From Apus apus (taxonomy: Eukaryota > Chordata > Aves > Apodiformes > Apodidae): 64,000 bases of DNA. Location: positions 3,586,056-3,650,055 of the forward strand of contig NC_067304.1 in NCBI RefSeq assembly GCF_020740795.1, given 5' to 3'. This document shows positions 18,554 through 30,384 of this stretch, in pieces. Every line of letters starts with the position of its first letter. The first letter of the stretch is position 1. The position numbers and the translations under genes are program-made. The notes under the pieces are model-generated. The model had not been told where the DNA came from. It did no database searches and worked only from the letters and a program-made list of their open reading frames with translations.

Positions 18554-20782
18554 TAAAGCTTAACACAGTTAGCTTTTTATATATATATATATATAACCAA
18601 TTTATCTCCCTTCCCTAAATGAAAGCTAGATTTAGGGGGATACATTACTGGCCTTTTTTTTTTTCTTTCCCTTCAAATAAATTAATTTGGTGGACCTACA
18701 AAAATATATGACTTGGGTTTCCTTTCAGTTATAGATCACACAAGGGTTGGGGTAAAGAATGGAAGACAAGCACAAGAACTTCCTCCTGTCCAGAAAAAAA
18801 AAAGGAAAAAAACACTGAATTTAGGCATTTCTAGTGTAAAAGAGCCAAGAAATCCATGTTCTGCCACCAGAAGCATGGCATGACTCCTGCTGTTATCACT
18901 TCTTCTGAACTGCTCAGCTCATGTCCTTGGTCCCCAAAGGGTCACGTTTCCATGTGACATTACAGCACCAAAAGAAAAAGGCTGAACTTTAAAAATCTGA
19001 AAAATCAAGTTTCTGGACCTCAGCAGCAAGGGTGCAGCTGGGTGGTGGGGTTCTCTCCTCTTTCACACTGGATGGTCACTGACTTTGAAATCAGAAAACG
19101 CTGGGGACAAGAACACAGCAGGATGTGGCAATGCTTCCTGCAGCAGGACACCCTGGAGCTCTCAACTCCCATCCCAGGGAGGAAGATGAAGAATGCAGTG
19201 GGACTCCAGAGTAACCCATTTCTGCCTCACGGAAACACCTCACAATGGCAAAGAGCAACCCAGGGAGGCATTAAGCTGCAGCACATCACCATGCTGAGAA
19301 GAGTGGTGGAACATCCTGCAATGGGAGAGGAGCAGAGACCCAAGGCAGAACCTCACACACAGGCCTGGCAGCTCAGTTCAGGCCCAGCCCTGCTGTCAAG
19401 AGAAAAATCCACATCAAAGGCCACAATTTCCCCCCACCTCCAGAGAGCCAAAATTCAGCCCTTCCAAGTCCACAGTTGTAGGAAACAAACTGCACATTCA
19501 CTCCAAACACTGATCAAATATTTCTCATGGATCCAGCCAGGCACGTGGGTGTAGGCAACGACTTTGATACGACTCCAAGCTGGGCTGCCTGGCAGCTCTG
19601 CTTGCCCTCCCACATCTCCTGTGCCATTTCCCACCCACCCTGCAACAGTCAGTCCCAGTTCAAACACCACTTTTGATTCACAACTCCTCTTTTCCCCAAC
19701 TGCAGCTCAGTGAAGCCACCAACCTCTTCTGAGATCTGTTCCCCAGACAGAAGGGGAGAGCCACAGTGAGCACACGTTTCCTATTGGCACCAGTTTTGGC
19801 AATTAGCACTGGGATGCAAAAGAACATTTCATAAATAAATAAGTAAACCAATAAATAAATCAAGAACACTTCTGAACAGCCACCAAAACAAAAAAAAAAC
19901 AACCCAAAACCCTTAAAAATCAGAACAGGGTATGGGACAACTGAAGTTTTCTATACCAAGCCTCAAATCTCTCTCTTAGCTGTGGTTTTCCCCTCCTCTT
20001 TTTAAAGCAGGGCCTCTTCAGGAAGTCAGGTTTGTGATCACAGTGTGAGCCCACAGCTCCCTGCCCTCCTCTAGGCATCTCTAGAGTTGCCCAATTTAAA
20101 CTGAATCTGAGAAAAGGGCACAAGTATAAAAGGCTTCCATGCACTTCAAGAAAACAGGTAACAGCAGAGAGGGGAGAAGGGAGTGAGTCGAGGGGGGGAA
20201 AAGGCCACAACACGAGCTCCCACATCACCAGCAAAACCAGAAAGCAAAACCCCATTTTGGAGTGGTCTGGCTCCAGCTCACCTGGAGGCACAAGGCATGA
20301 AAATCCACGGGAACCCGGCCTGGTTTGCAGTGGAGCTCCTGAAACAACTGGCTTCTGGAAAGAGGCCTGCCCCACAATTCTGCCCCACACTTCTGCCCTG
20401 CCCCACACTTTTGCCCGGCCCCTGCAGCCCAGCCTGCAGGCACTGGCCTGGGCACTGCCAGGCAGCCAGGAGGGCAAACCCCACCGGAGGCCTCCCCCAC
20501 ACCCTCGCTGGCACCTTTTGCCCCTTTCACCAGAAATTGAACCTTCAAACAGCATCATCAAACATCCCACAAGGCTTTGAAAACGAGCGACACAGGAGAG
20601 ACGGAGCGGGGAGGACGGACAGACGGACTAGCCTGAAGATCAGCTGCAGGAGCCATCCCGGGACACCGGGACGTGGGGCAAAGGGGAAGCAGGAGGCAGT
20701 GGCCAACGGAGGCGACAGCGGGTGGCACGACGAAGGGCAGGCAGGGAAGCCACAGCTCGGGGCTGGCACTCGGCGTTCCCCC
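18554..20782 (-). other. FRS3: Probable FRS3 3' UTR
   Basis: This is 2.2 kb between the FRS3 stop codon and tandem AATAAA signals. It contains an (AT)n run near 18,575, several A/T homopolymers and no coding homology. An internal GC-rich patch near 20,330-20,500 has a short CCCCACACTTCTGCCC-type duplication. Confidence 0.45.
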
Positions 20783-23700
20783 TCACAGAGGCAGGTCAGT
20801 GCTGTTGTGTCGAGTTTTCCGCGAGGTCCCATCATCCCTGGGCAGGGCCCTCTGCAGACTGGACATGGCCGCTGTCTTTTTGAGGTCGATGACGGCGTAG
20901 GAGTCCGTCCGGCGCGTTTCGTGGGTGGCAGGAGGTGGGACACGGGGGACAGGTGGGTTCTGGTGTCCCTTGAGTGGCTCAGCCTCCAGTTCCACCTGGA
21001 TGTAGTTGAGTTGCCGCGGCTGGTCCGGGCAGGGCCGGGGGAAGTCGAAGCTGAAGACGTTGGGGACGCAGCCGCGCCGGGGTTTGGACAAGAAGCCCCC
21101 GCGCCGCCGGCCGTGGCCCCCGTGCAGGGCGGTTTTCTCCGAGTTCATGTAGTTCTGCAGGGGATCTTCTTCACCTGCCTCAGAGCAGCCACTGGGGGAA
21201 GGGGTCAGCAGGTCCCCGGGGCCCGTGTCCCCCTCGCCGCGCCGCGGGGGCTGGCACTCCCACAGCGGGGGCAGCGACGGCAAGTTCTCGTAGTGCAGCG
21301 AGGCCGCCCGGCGCTGGGGGCAGCCCGAGTCCTCCCGGGGGATTTTCAAGCACCCACCTCGGTGGAAAGAGGAGGTGCCGGGGGGCAGCAGGCCGTTGAC
21401 GTTCTCGTAGACACACTGGGGGGAAGGGCAGTCCTCCTCGCACTCGTTGTTGTTGTTGTTGGGGGGGCAGAAGCGGGTCGTGCGCTCCCGGTGGTGCCGA
21501 CAGACGTGTCTGCAGTTGGAGGTGGGACCTAAGATGAACTTAACCTCCCCTGGCTGCAGAAAGACCTGGGGATTTCGGTCTTCCAGGGAGCAGCTGTGGT
21601 TCCTACGGGGGAAAGGAGGGTGGACTTCAGGCAAGGAGTGCATACAATGTTGGCCCCTCAGCTCCTGATCACCATTGGCCGTGTTGACGTAGGTGTGGGA
21701 CTGCAAGGAGAGAAGCAGAGGGACAGTGACAGGAGAAGAGACAAGGGGAAAGCAGCTGCCAGCAGCTGAGATTCCAACAGGAATGGAAAATTCTGCGCTG
21801 GCTGATGAAGCAGGAGATGAAAGAATTTCAGAAGTTGAAAAGGTTTTGGGAAGGAAAAGGCAAGAGCCATTTCTGGAGTGGTGGGCTGAGGAGAGGGAAA
21901 AAGGAGTCCAGCTGCAGAAGACACACAACCTATTGCAAGGTTGGTGCATCTGGCACAGAACAGAAAATAAAGCCCCTCGTAAAACACAGCCTTGAGCAGC
22001 TTTCACTTCCACTCTGATAATGGTTGAGACAAGTCGGATTTGCAGGGAAAAATCTTAGATTTTAAAACCAAGAACAAAGAGCTGAACATCAACATTAAAA
22101 CTAGCCTGAACTTGGGTACATTTCTGCACATCTGTCTGGGGGCTGCAGCAGCAGCTGACAGGACAAGGCAAGATGGCTTGGGCTCACAAGTGAAGTGCTG
22201 CTGTTAAAAAATTGCCATGCAAATACTTGTGGATCAAGGAAGCCAACCCAGTCAGCCTTGACAGAGCATCTGTTCTAGTGAAGCATCAGAGAGCAAAAGT
22301 CTCCAACAGCAGAATGAAGTAAAAGAGGAAAAACAGAAAAAAAAAAAAAAGGATTGACAAGGTATGTGGATCCCCTGAGTTTTGCTGGAGTAAGAGGCAC
22401 CCAGAATTGCACAGGACTGTGAGCAAAACAAGCTGCTTGTTCATGGCTTGCAAACAGCAGAATTTAGGCTATCTGGGTTTACCTGCTCCTCAGGGCCAAG
22501 GAGGGCATGAGTTGAGTCTTCACCCACAGAGGAATGTCTCAGGCTGCTCACAGAGGGGTGGTGGGCTGCTGAGTATGGTAGGGTTTCTCCAGGGAAGCTG
22601 GGAAATCCATTGGGAAATCCTGGGACAGTGTACCCCAGACCTGGGAGAGAATCAAATAAATATTAGAGCACTGGTTTGGTACAAAAGAGGATTGACTTCA
22701 TTTTCCCAGGAAGCTGGTCTCTTAACTGCACCCTGCAGGGCAGAATCAGCCTGCCTGGGGATGATCCCTACCATGAACTACCCAGTACAAACACAAAGAG
22801 ATTTTGTTTAAATCTATTTAAGTCATTCCTAACAAAGACAGGAATTGAGCAAACCTGAATTCTTCCAGATGTGGTTTCCTCTAGGAACCACCCAATGCTT
22901 GTAGGTGCTACTTAAAAAGAGGCCACGTGGCAGCAGTCCAGACAAAAACCAACTGAAGGGTGACAACTCAGTTGATTATTTGAAGGGCTTTTTTATTGCT
23001 GTTTCCTTGGAAACAAAACACCTTGCAGAGAAGTGGGGCCTAAAAATAACCACTCTGCATGGGGGGCACACGTGGACACCAAGACAGGGGTGAGCAGCAA
23101 GGCAGGGCATGGGAGAGAACCACAGGCTGCAAAGGGCAAATGCACAGCAGCAATTGCAGATGTTACCCATGTCTCTGTGTCCCCTCCTCTCCTCCCTGGA
23201 TGCTGAAGGAGTCTTACTGTTGGGTGCCTGGGGGTTCCTGGACAGCTCCCGTTCTGTGGGGTGACTGTTCCTGGTGATGACAACAGGCTCCTCCACAACA
23301 TTGATGCTGTTACACTGCATCAGGTCCTGAAGCAGATTAAAGATCTCCTCTGCTCGGGAACACTTGAAGGCAAAAATGCCTGCATGGTGACAGAGAGGAA
23401 GGTCAAATCCTGTTTTAACAAGAGTACATGTCATTCCCAGATCTAAATGAACAGGCAATTCTGATTTCTTATGCCTTGTTTAACCCCTGCAACCCACAGA
23501 GGAAAGCAACCAACAACTTGGATTATTGCACCAAAAGAAATACAATGCCCTGGCTTCCATCTGCCCAAATGCTGCTTTATTCCAAGAAAAACAAGTCAGC
23601 ACCCCAGTTAGTTTAAGACAATCAATCCCACACCAGCAGAGGTGTGAAAGGGACAGGAAAACCAGTTTAATCTCTATTTTATCTCACTCAGCACCCAGTC

Positions 23701-26127
23701 CAGCTCTCATTGCCAGGGGAAAGTCTACCCACTGGTAGCTGAACTGGGCCCTGTGGAGTGTGCACGTGAGGGAGGGAGAAGAACATCTTACTTCAAAGAT
23801 GTGCAGAATTAAGCAGTGTCTCCCTAGCCCCAAGCTGGTGTGTGCTGCACCAACCAATCCCAAGCTGGCACCCACAGACACCAAAGCCATGGCAACAGGA
23901 GCAGCATGGCAACAGCTGCTGCCCCAAAGAATAAGGATTTTAAAATTCTAGCCAAAAAAAAAAAAAAAAAAAAAAAAGGCTGTATCTGCCTCAGATAAAG
24001 TGGGGAGCAGCATCAGGAAGGAGTGCTGCAAAAAAATTAAATCAGCAGGATAAAATCCTGCAAGGAAGGGAGAAAACTCATCAAAACACAACATCCCTCT
24101 CCTTTCTGTCTGCTTTAAGACTGATGAGTAGATATCTGTCTGCTGAATATTTTTTAACAGATGAAGAGCAAATGGCTCTGCTTCACCCCCAATACCTGCA
24201 TGTAAAAAAAACCCCAAACACAGCTATGGTAGAATTCTAATCCCTGATCTGCATCCTGCAAAAGGCAAAAGAGAAACTGAAGATGAGCAATTCCCATCAC
24301 TGGCAACTGATAAGCACATGATTCCTGGAGAGGAAAACCCCACATAAATATTGAAAAGGAGCATCCAGCACTACAGATCTGCACAGAGCTCTGAGCAGTC
24401 ACGTGGAGTCCTTTTGGTAAGGAGGAGTTTGCAAACACACACACAGAATGAGGAAAGATATTTTTTCCTTTTTTTTTTTTTTCCTTTTCCCAGGGATGCA
24501 GATGCCAAGAAAACATTCAGCTCTGTAAAAGCAAGAGAGACAGTCTGGTAAAGGAACTAACAGGCACCATTGTAAAACTGGAGTCTATTCCCAGGGCTGC
24601 TGATGACTTGGCACATACTCCTGGGTGACTCACTTCCCTTCTCCACCATGGCACCTCCATGCACAGAATCAGTAAAACATAAAACTCCTTCCCCTCCACC
24701 TTACAAACTGCTGCCAGACACAAAATGCAAAGCATGAAGGAGAGTTAGCACTACCCAAGGCAGACAGAATGCCCTGAGAAAAACAAAATGTGCTCAAGCA
24801 ACTGTTGCTACTGATGTGTATGTGGCAGCTCTGTGGAAGAAGTGAAGCCTAAGAGGAACCTGCAGGAAGATGTAGGTGATGCCCTGATGCCCTTTTGCTT
24901 TATCCCCAGGGTTAAAGGATGCTTAACAAAGCTGCAGTCTGCAAAAAGCACTTTCCAGCTCCTAAGAAGCAAAGTCCAGCAGCCTCTCCTGCCATCACGG
25001 TGCCTCGTTTGGTACCAAAGGGCAGAGCTGACAGTGGAACTGACATCCTGGCTGACACAAAATCCACCCCATCCACTGCTCCAGCCTGCTTCCCCAATTA
25101 CCTCATCAGCACGGATGCAGCAGCAAAATGAGACCATTAGATTTATGCCCAGGTCCTGAGCCACGATGTTGTTCCCATTAGTGTTTTAATCAGGAGTCTT
25201 ACCCGTATGCGCACGCACACTCCAGCGTTTTGGGAGAAGAGAGGTTGCAAAAGAACCTGTTGATTCATTAGATGCAGGAATTTGGGAAGACACAAGCATC
25301 ACCTCACCCTGGCTGCCTGGGAAGAGCAATCTCAGTGTTCCTTCCTCCAGGAATCCCCACACTCACCCTGCCCTGTCTGGCAGCGCCGGCCGCTCTCGAA
25401 GGAGAAGAGGTTGGAGTCGTATCCGTAGCGGCGCAGGCAGAGGAAGGGCCACCTGACAGCATCTCGCTTGTGCGTGTGCAGGATCAGCTCCATCTGTGTC
25501 AGCTCCATGATCCCAGATCCCAGCTCGTTCCCTTCATCATCCACGTTGGTCACCTGCAGAGGCCACAGAGCTCACACCAGGGAGCTGGGAGCATGGGGGG
25601 AAGCCCACCCGTGAGGATCGCGGAATTCCCGCGGGTTCTCCTGCCCTGCACTGAGAGGCCTTTTCTCAGCTGGGACCATGAACTCCTGGCTGGCAGGAGG
25701 CACCAAGCTGGCAGCCCTGGAGACTGTGTGCTTGGCAGCTCAGCTGCTCTGCCTCAACACTGACACTGGAACACAGCCCCAAACAGCAAAAGGTTTCCCT
25801 CCAGTTCCCCATTTCCTTGCTCGGCTCAATCTCAGTGCAGAGACAATTTCTACTGCAAAAACAAGTGTCTCTGCAGCAGAGGCTGCTTAAAAATACACCC
25901 CAATAAACCAAAATCGTAACAAATGTGCAAATCTTGCTGAGTGAAAGACCTCTGCAAGAGCACAGGTTTCCTGTCATGCCTGGAGTCCAACCCATGCTGG
26001 GCTTTGCTAGAAGCTGGTGCTGTCACAGACCCTGTGATGGGGATGCAGGTGCAATACTGACCTTAAACTTGGTGGGATGGTTGTCTGGGATGCTGTCTCT
26101 GCACAGACAACTGCAGCAGCTCCCCAT
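20783..26127 (-). CDS. FRS3: Fibroblast growth factor receptor substrate 3
   Basis: Membrane-anchored adaptor for FGF and neurotrophin receptors, 496 aa in five coding exons: 26062-26127, 25367-25553, 23218-23379, 22483-22640, 20783-21700. It begins MGSCCSC, the N-myristoylation signal. An IRS-type PTB domain spans about residues 14-115 ([55 protein letters not shown]). The tail carries phospho-tyrosine docking sites: [22 protein letters not shown] and NYMNSE (YxN, Grb2-type), plus NYIQVELE and SYAVIDLKK (SHP2-type), and ends [10 protein letters not shown] as in human FRS2 and FRS3. The fourth exon (about residues 139-191, containing LGYTVPGF and [15 protein letters not shown]) was found from splice phase; it matches human FRS3's LGYTVSSF region and restores frame into SHTYVNT. 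Human FRS3 is 492 aa. Neighbour order supports the assignment. Confidence 0.96.
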
Positions 26128-26179
26128 GACTTCAGCAAAAGAGGTAATCCCTGGGCAGAGGACACAAAGCACAGGACAA

Positions 26180-26840
26180 TCACAGAATCTTAGAACTATT
26201 TGAGTTGGAAGGACCTTAAAGATCACCCAGTCCCAACCCTGCATGGGCAGGGACACCTCCCACCAGCCCAGGCTGCTCCAAGCCCCATCCAACCTGCCCT
26301 TCAACACTGCCAGGGATGGGGCAGCCACAGCTTCCCTGGGCAGCCTGTTCCAGGGTCTCACCACCCTCACACTGAAGAACTTCCACCTGATCTCTAACCT
26401 AAATCTCTCTTCTTTCAGTTTAAAACCATTACCCCTTGTCCTCTCCCTCCCTGCCCTTGTCCCAAGCCCCTCCCCAGCTTTCCTGGAGCCCCTTCAGGCA
26501 CTGGAAGGTGCTCTAAGGTCTCCCTGGAACCTTCTCCTCTCCAGGATGAACACCCCAACTCTCCCAGCCTGTCTCCAGAGCAGAGCTGCTCCAGCCCTTG
26601 GATCATCTCCATGGCCTCCTCTGGACTTTCCCCAGGAGCTCCATGTCCTTCTTATGTAGGGGTCTCTAGAACTGGACACTGCACTTCAGGTGGGGTTTCA
26701 TGTCTTGGAACCAACCCCTCCCACCCTCTCCAAACATGCAGCATTTACAGCCTGTATCTTCCTCGGTCCCCCTGCACGTGGCCCAGTGGGTTTGGATCTC
26801 AAACTCTTCAGTGTGTTCCTCAGCTAATGGACACTGTACA
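26180..26840 (-). mobile_element. CR1 LINE fragment (FRS3 first intron)
   Basis: It starts with CACAGAATCTTAGAACTATT, then TTGGAAGGACCTTAAAGATC, the CAGCCCAGGCTGCTCCAAGC block and the GCAGAGCTGCTCCAGCCCTT block. It is about 600 bp; the far end near 26,700-26,840 is diverged and its limit is approximate. Confidence 0.88.
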
Positions 26841-26844
26841 AGTG

Positions 26845-29100
26845 GCTAATTAAGAGGAACAACTTTCTTACCATTAGGCAACTGTTGGATTTTTTTGGAG
26901 GAGAGAGAAGAAATTCCCCCTACTGTCCCTCTATCTCCTTTGGGACTTCATGGTAACCAGGTGTTAAGAGTCACCTAAAACACAATGGAAATGGTCCCAT
27001 TTTCCACCTGACAAGGAAAACACAAGTAATAAATTAACATAAAAAAACAAAACAGAGAAGATGAAAAAGCAGAGGGGGAAGGTTGCAACTGAAGTTGCCT
27101 TCAAATAACATAAGGTAGGTGCATTTTTTCTTTATTATGAAGATAGAAATTAATTCTGCACAGACCACTCCTGTAGTTACTGAAAAAATATCCAGTCTAC
27201 AGCTAAAACAACCTAAAAATAAGAGGTATTTTACTTCTTGGCTTTGGGATCCTACAGAAAAGTGGGGTTTCTCAGGGCCACTGTAGTGCAAATAAACCAC
27301 AAGAGTGTTACTGAACATCTGAGGAATCACAAGTCTCTGCTCCTTGGGAATGTGAAGATGCCTTCACTCCATGGAAGGTCCTTTGGGGTGAGAGAACCAG
27401 CAGCTTTTAAAGCAAGTGAACACAACAGCTGTTCTGCTTTGGACTCTGAAAAGTAACAAATGCCAGAAAACACAAAACCTGAGCTAGCTGACAACAGCAG
27501 CAAGCAGAGGCACCAAGCAGGCAGGGGCTGCAGGAGCTGGCAGCACTGCTGCCTTTGATGCAAACTTGAAGGACTTCACCTCCACCCCAGGGCAGAGGAT
27601 TCAGCAGCAGGGAACACCAGAGGATGCCATGGTTTATTTGGCAAGAACTCCTAGAGCTCTCCATCTGAGGTGTGTGAGAACAAAGACACGGATACCCAGG
27701 GGCCTGGCACTAGGGCAGTAAATACAATGAGGAGATGGGAAAGCTCCCACTCTGCTGGGCCAGAATCCACCTCATCCTCACTCCAAATTAAACAAGGAAA
27801 CACTGAGTTGTATCCCTTGTTGCACAGAGGGAGGGGGCAGACCCCATGGTGAGCTGACCAAGGGGTCCCAGTTCATTTTTCATCTCAAAACAGAACATGA
27901 ACTACCTTCCACTGCAAAACCAGCCCTTAGCTTTGGACCCTGAAGAATTCCCTGCCACGTCCTAACTCAGCAAAGTTCCCCAGAAGAGGAATGTTCCCTT
28001 TAGAGCAAGCTGGAGCTCGGGCACAAACCCAGCTGCTGCTGCTTGCTTCTTGCTCACACCCCTGACAGTAACACCACATGCTCCCTGTTCACAGCAATCC
28101 TGCTCAAGCCATCCTGCCTGGTTTTCTAAACTCAGTATGGATTTACTCCCCACTGACCTTAAGAGGCTTTGATCAATAATTTAGCAACAGATCCCTCCTC
28201 TCTGCTTCATCTCATCTGGTCACTAGGGGCCTTGTCCTCTGCTGTCTGTGCCCTCCCACTCCCATCTCATTAATTCCCACAGGAAAAAAAGAAGTCTTGC
28301 AGCAAACATGTTACCTTTGCCCCCTCTTTCTTCCTTTATTTCTCTCTCCCTCTGGTGCTCCCTCCACCCACATCTGCCTAACCCACAAGAGGGGTGAGGC
28401 TGCAGTGCTGTCCCTACCCTGAACAATTATTATAGTCAGAATGAACCAAATGAGAAAAAAAAAACCCCACAACAACATGGAGAGATCCCTGAGCACTCCC
28501 ACTGCTCCTCACTGCTCAATATTTCAGTGGCATCGCTTCTTGGAGACACCAAGACTCCTGTCCCTTGCTCAGTGCTTCCAACACACACACCTTTTCCAGC
28601 AGCTGCTTCCCTCAACCAGTCCCACCAAACACTCCAGCAGCCAGATACGCTTCCCTGTGAGCAAGAGCACGAGTCTCCTCACCCCAACAGCTCCATCCCC
28701 CCCTCCAGCCTCCCCACCTCCCCGGACCCCAGACCTAAACCCTCCTGGAAGCCTTGGCAGCCCTGCTGGGCCCAGGCTCCAGAGCCCAGCTCACCTCTCC
28801 CAGTTTTCACAGCCGGGTCGTTCGTTCTCCTCCCAAACCCTCCGCTCCTACAGCGGCTCCGTCCGTACCCCCCAGCCTGCAGAAGACCCCTCATGTCTCC
28901 ACGCTCCTCCATCCCATCCTCCTAAACCTGGCTCTGAAAAAAGAGGGTCCACCTCATCCCAAAAGACCAGGGCACCAGCGGGACCTACCGTGCAGGGATG
29001 CCTGGCGTGGAAGTGGCCCCACAGCAACCCACCCGTGACGGGGACCCACGGCTGCCACCAGCACGGGGAGCTGCAGGGGGGACACCTCCAGGGGCAAGAG
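26845..29100. other. FRS3 first-intron sequence
   Basis: I see no exon. The stretch is unique sequence between the CR1 copy and the minisatellite. It is pyrimidine-rich on plus near 28,560-28,960, which yields a long but unsupported plus-strand open frame. Confidence 0.5.
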
Positions 29101-29109
29101 GGGCTGCTA

Positions 29110-29400
29110 GCCAGGAGAAGGGGCTGGAGAGGGGGAAGAAGGGGCTGGAAGGGGGGAAGAAGGGGATGGATGGGGGGAAGAAGGGGATGGAAGGGGGGAA
29201 AGAAGGGGATGGAAGGGGGGAAGAAGGGGCTGGAAGGGGGGAAGAAGGGGCTGGAAGGGGGGAAGAAGGGGATGGAAGGGGGGAAGAAGGGGATGGAGAG
29301 GGGGGAAGAAGGGGATGGAGAGGGGGGAAGAAGGGGATGGAGAGGGGGGAAGAAGGGGATGGAGGGGGGGGAAGAAGGGGCTGGAAGGGGGGAGGAAGGG
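29110..29400. repeat. 21-22-bp G-rich minisatellite in FRS3 intron 1
   Basis: About 13 units of GGGATGGAAGGGGGGAAGAA plus G, with GGGCTGG and GGAGAGG variants; the 22-bp form cluster is at the right end. Each unit holds several G-runs on plus, so the repeat has G-quadruplex potential on the non-template-like strand of FRS3's opposite side. The long open frames across it on both strands come from the near-multiple-of-three period. Confidence 0.92.
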
Positions 29401-29599
29401 GCCTGCACAGCCCCGTGGGGACGGGGAACATTAAGGGAAGGGGCGAGTCCCGGGGGGTAACGGGGAAGATGGTGCAAGAAGAAGACGAGGGAGTGCGGAA
29501 GGGACTCGGGAGAGCACGGGGAGGGGGCACAGGGAGCCAGGGGGGCACAGGGAGCACAGGGAGGGGCACAGGGAGCCAGGGGGCACGGGGGGGGCACAG

Positions 29600-29960
29600 G
29601 GAGCCAGGGGGCAACGCGCGCCGCGGGGGGGCCCGACCCGAGGCCCGAGCGCGAATCGGTACCTGAGGCGCTGCCCAGCCCGGCCGTCCGGGAGCTGCCG
29701 GCCGCCCCCCCGCAGCCCGCCGGTCCCCCCGCAGCCTGCCGGTCCCCCCGCAGCCTGCCGGTCCCGCGGGGCCCGGGCTCGGGGCCCAGGAGCGGGGCCG
29801 GTTCCGCCAGCGCCGCGTCCCGCCCGGCCCGGGCCCGCCGGGAGCAGCGAGTCCGCCGGCAGCTGCCTAGAGCGTCTCACGCGGGGAGGACCCGGGGCGC
29901 GGCCACCAGGGGGCGCGCTGGGGCTGCGGCGCCGCCGCTTGGGGGCGTGGCTAGGGGAGT
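29600..29960 (-). promoter_or_regulatory. CpG-rich FRS3 promoter and noncoding exon 1
   Basis: A dense CpG block lies 3.5 kb upstream of the FRS3 ATG exon. On the minus strand a good donor (CGCCTCAG then gtaccg) ends at 29663, fitting a noncoding first exon joined to the ATG exon. No TATA box is seen, as expected for a CpG promoter. Inference from composition and a splice site. Confidence 0.55.
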
Positions 29961-29999
29961 GGGCGGGGCTAGGGGAAGGGTCCATGGGGGGCAAAACGA

Positions 30000-30380
30000 T
30001 GTGCCTGGGGGGGGGGGGGTGTCCTGGGGCAATAGAGGGTTGAGGGGGGCAGAGGGGGAGGATTGTTTATTGAGAGAGCCAGGAAGGGGTGCTGGGGGGG
30101 CAGTGGAGGGGGATTGGGGGGTCTGGGGGGGGGAGATGGTCTAGGAGGGTCAATGGAGGGGGATTTGTGGGGGGGGCGTTCTGAGGCAGGAGGGGGTGCT
30201 GAGGGTGTGAAAGGAGTGAAATTGAGGAGGGGTCTGTTGCAGGAGAGGGTGCTGGCAGGGTAGTGGAGGGGGTTGGGGGGTTCGGGTGGGGAGATGCTAT
30301 AGGAGGGTCAATGGAGGGGGATTTGGGGGGGGGGCGAATCTAGGGCAGGAGAGGGTTTTGGGGGGGTGTGCTCTGCACCC
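30000..30380. repeat. G-rich tandem duplication, about 160-bp period
   Basis: Two clear copies (about 30081-30203 and 30240-30360) share GGAGGGTCAATGGAGGGGGA and the preceding GGTGCTG...AGTGGAGGGGG block; a partial third may precede them. Guanine runs of up to ten bases make it strongly G-quadruplex prone. Confidence 0.7.
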
Positions 30381-30384
30381 AGCC

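Noticed and set aside
20183-21532. 449-codon plus-strand open frame
   Set aside because: It is antisense to the GC-rich last exon of FRS3, whose minus-strand reading matches the family over its full length.
28441-29666. Open frames of 339 (+), 249 (-), 222 (+) and 209 (-) codons
   Set aside because: They are generated by the G-rich 21-22-bp minisatellite and low-complexity proline/serine sequence in FRS3 intron 1; no splice or domain support.
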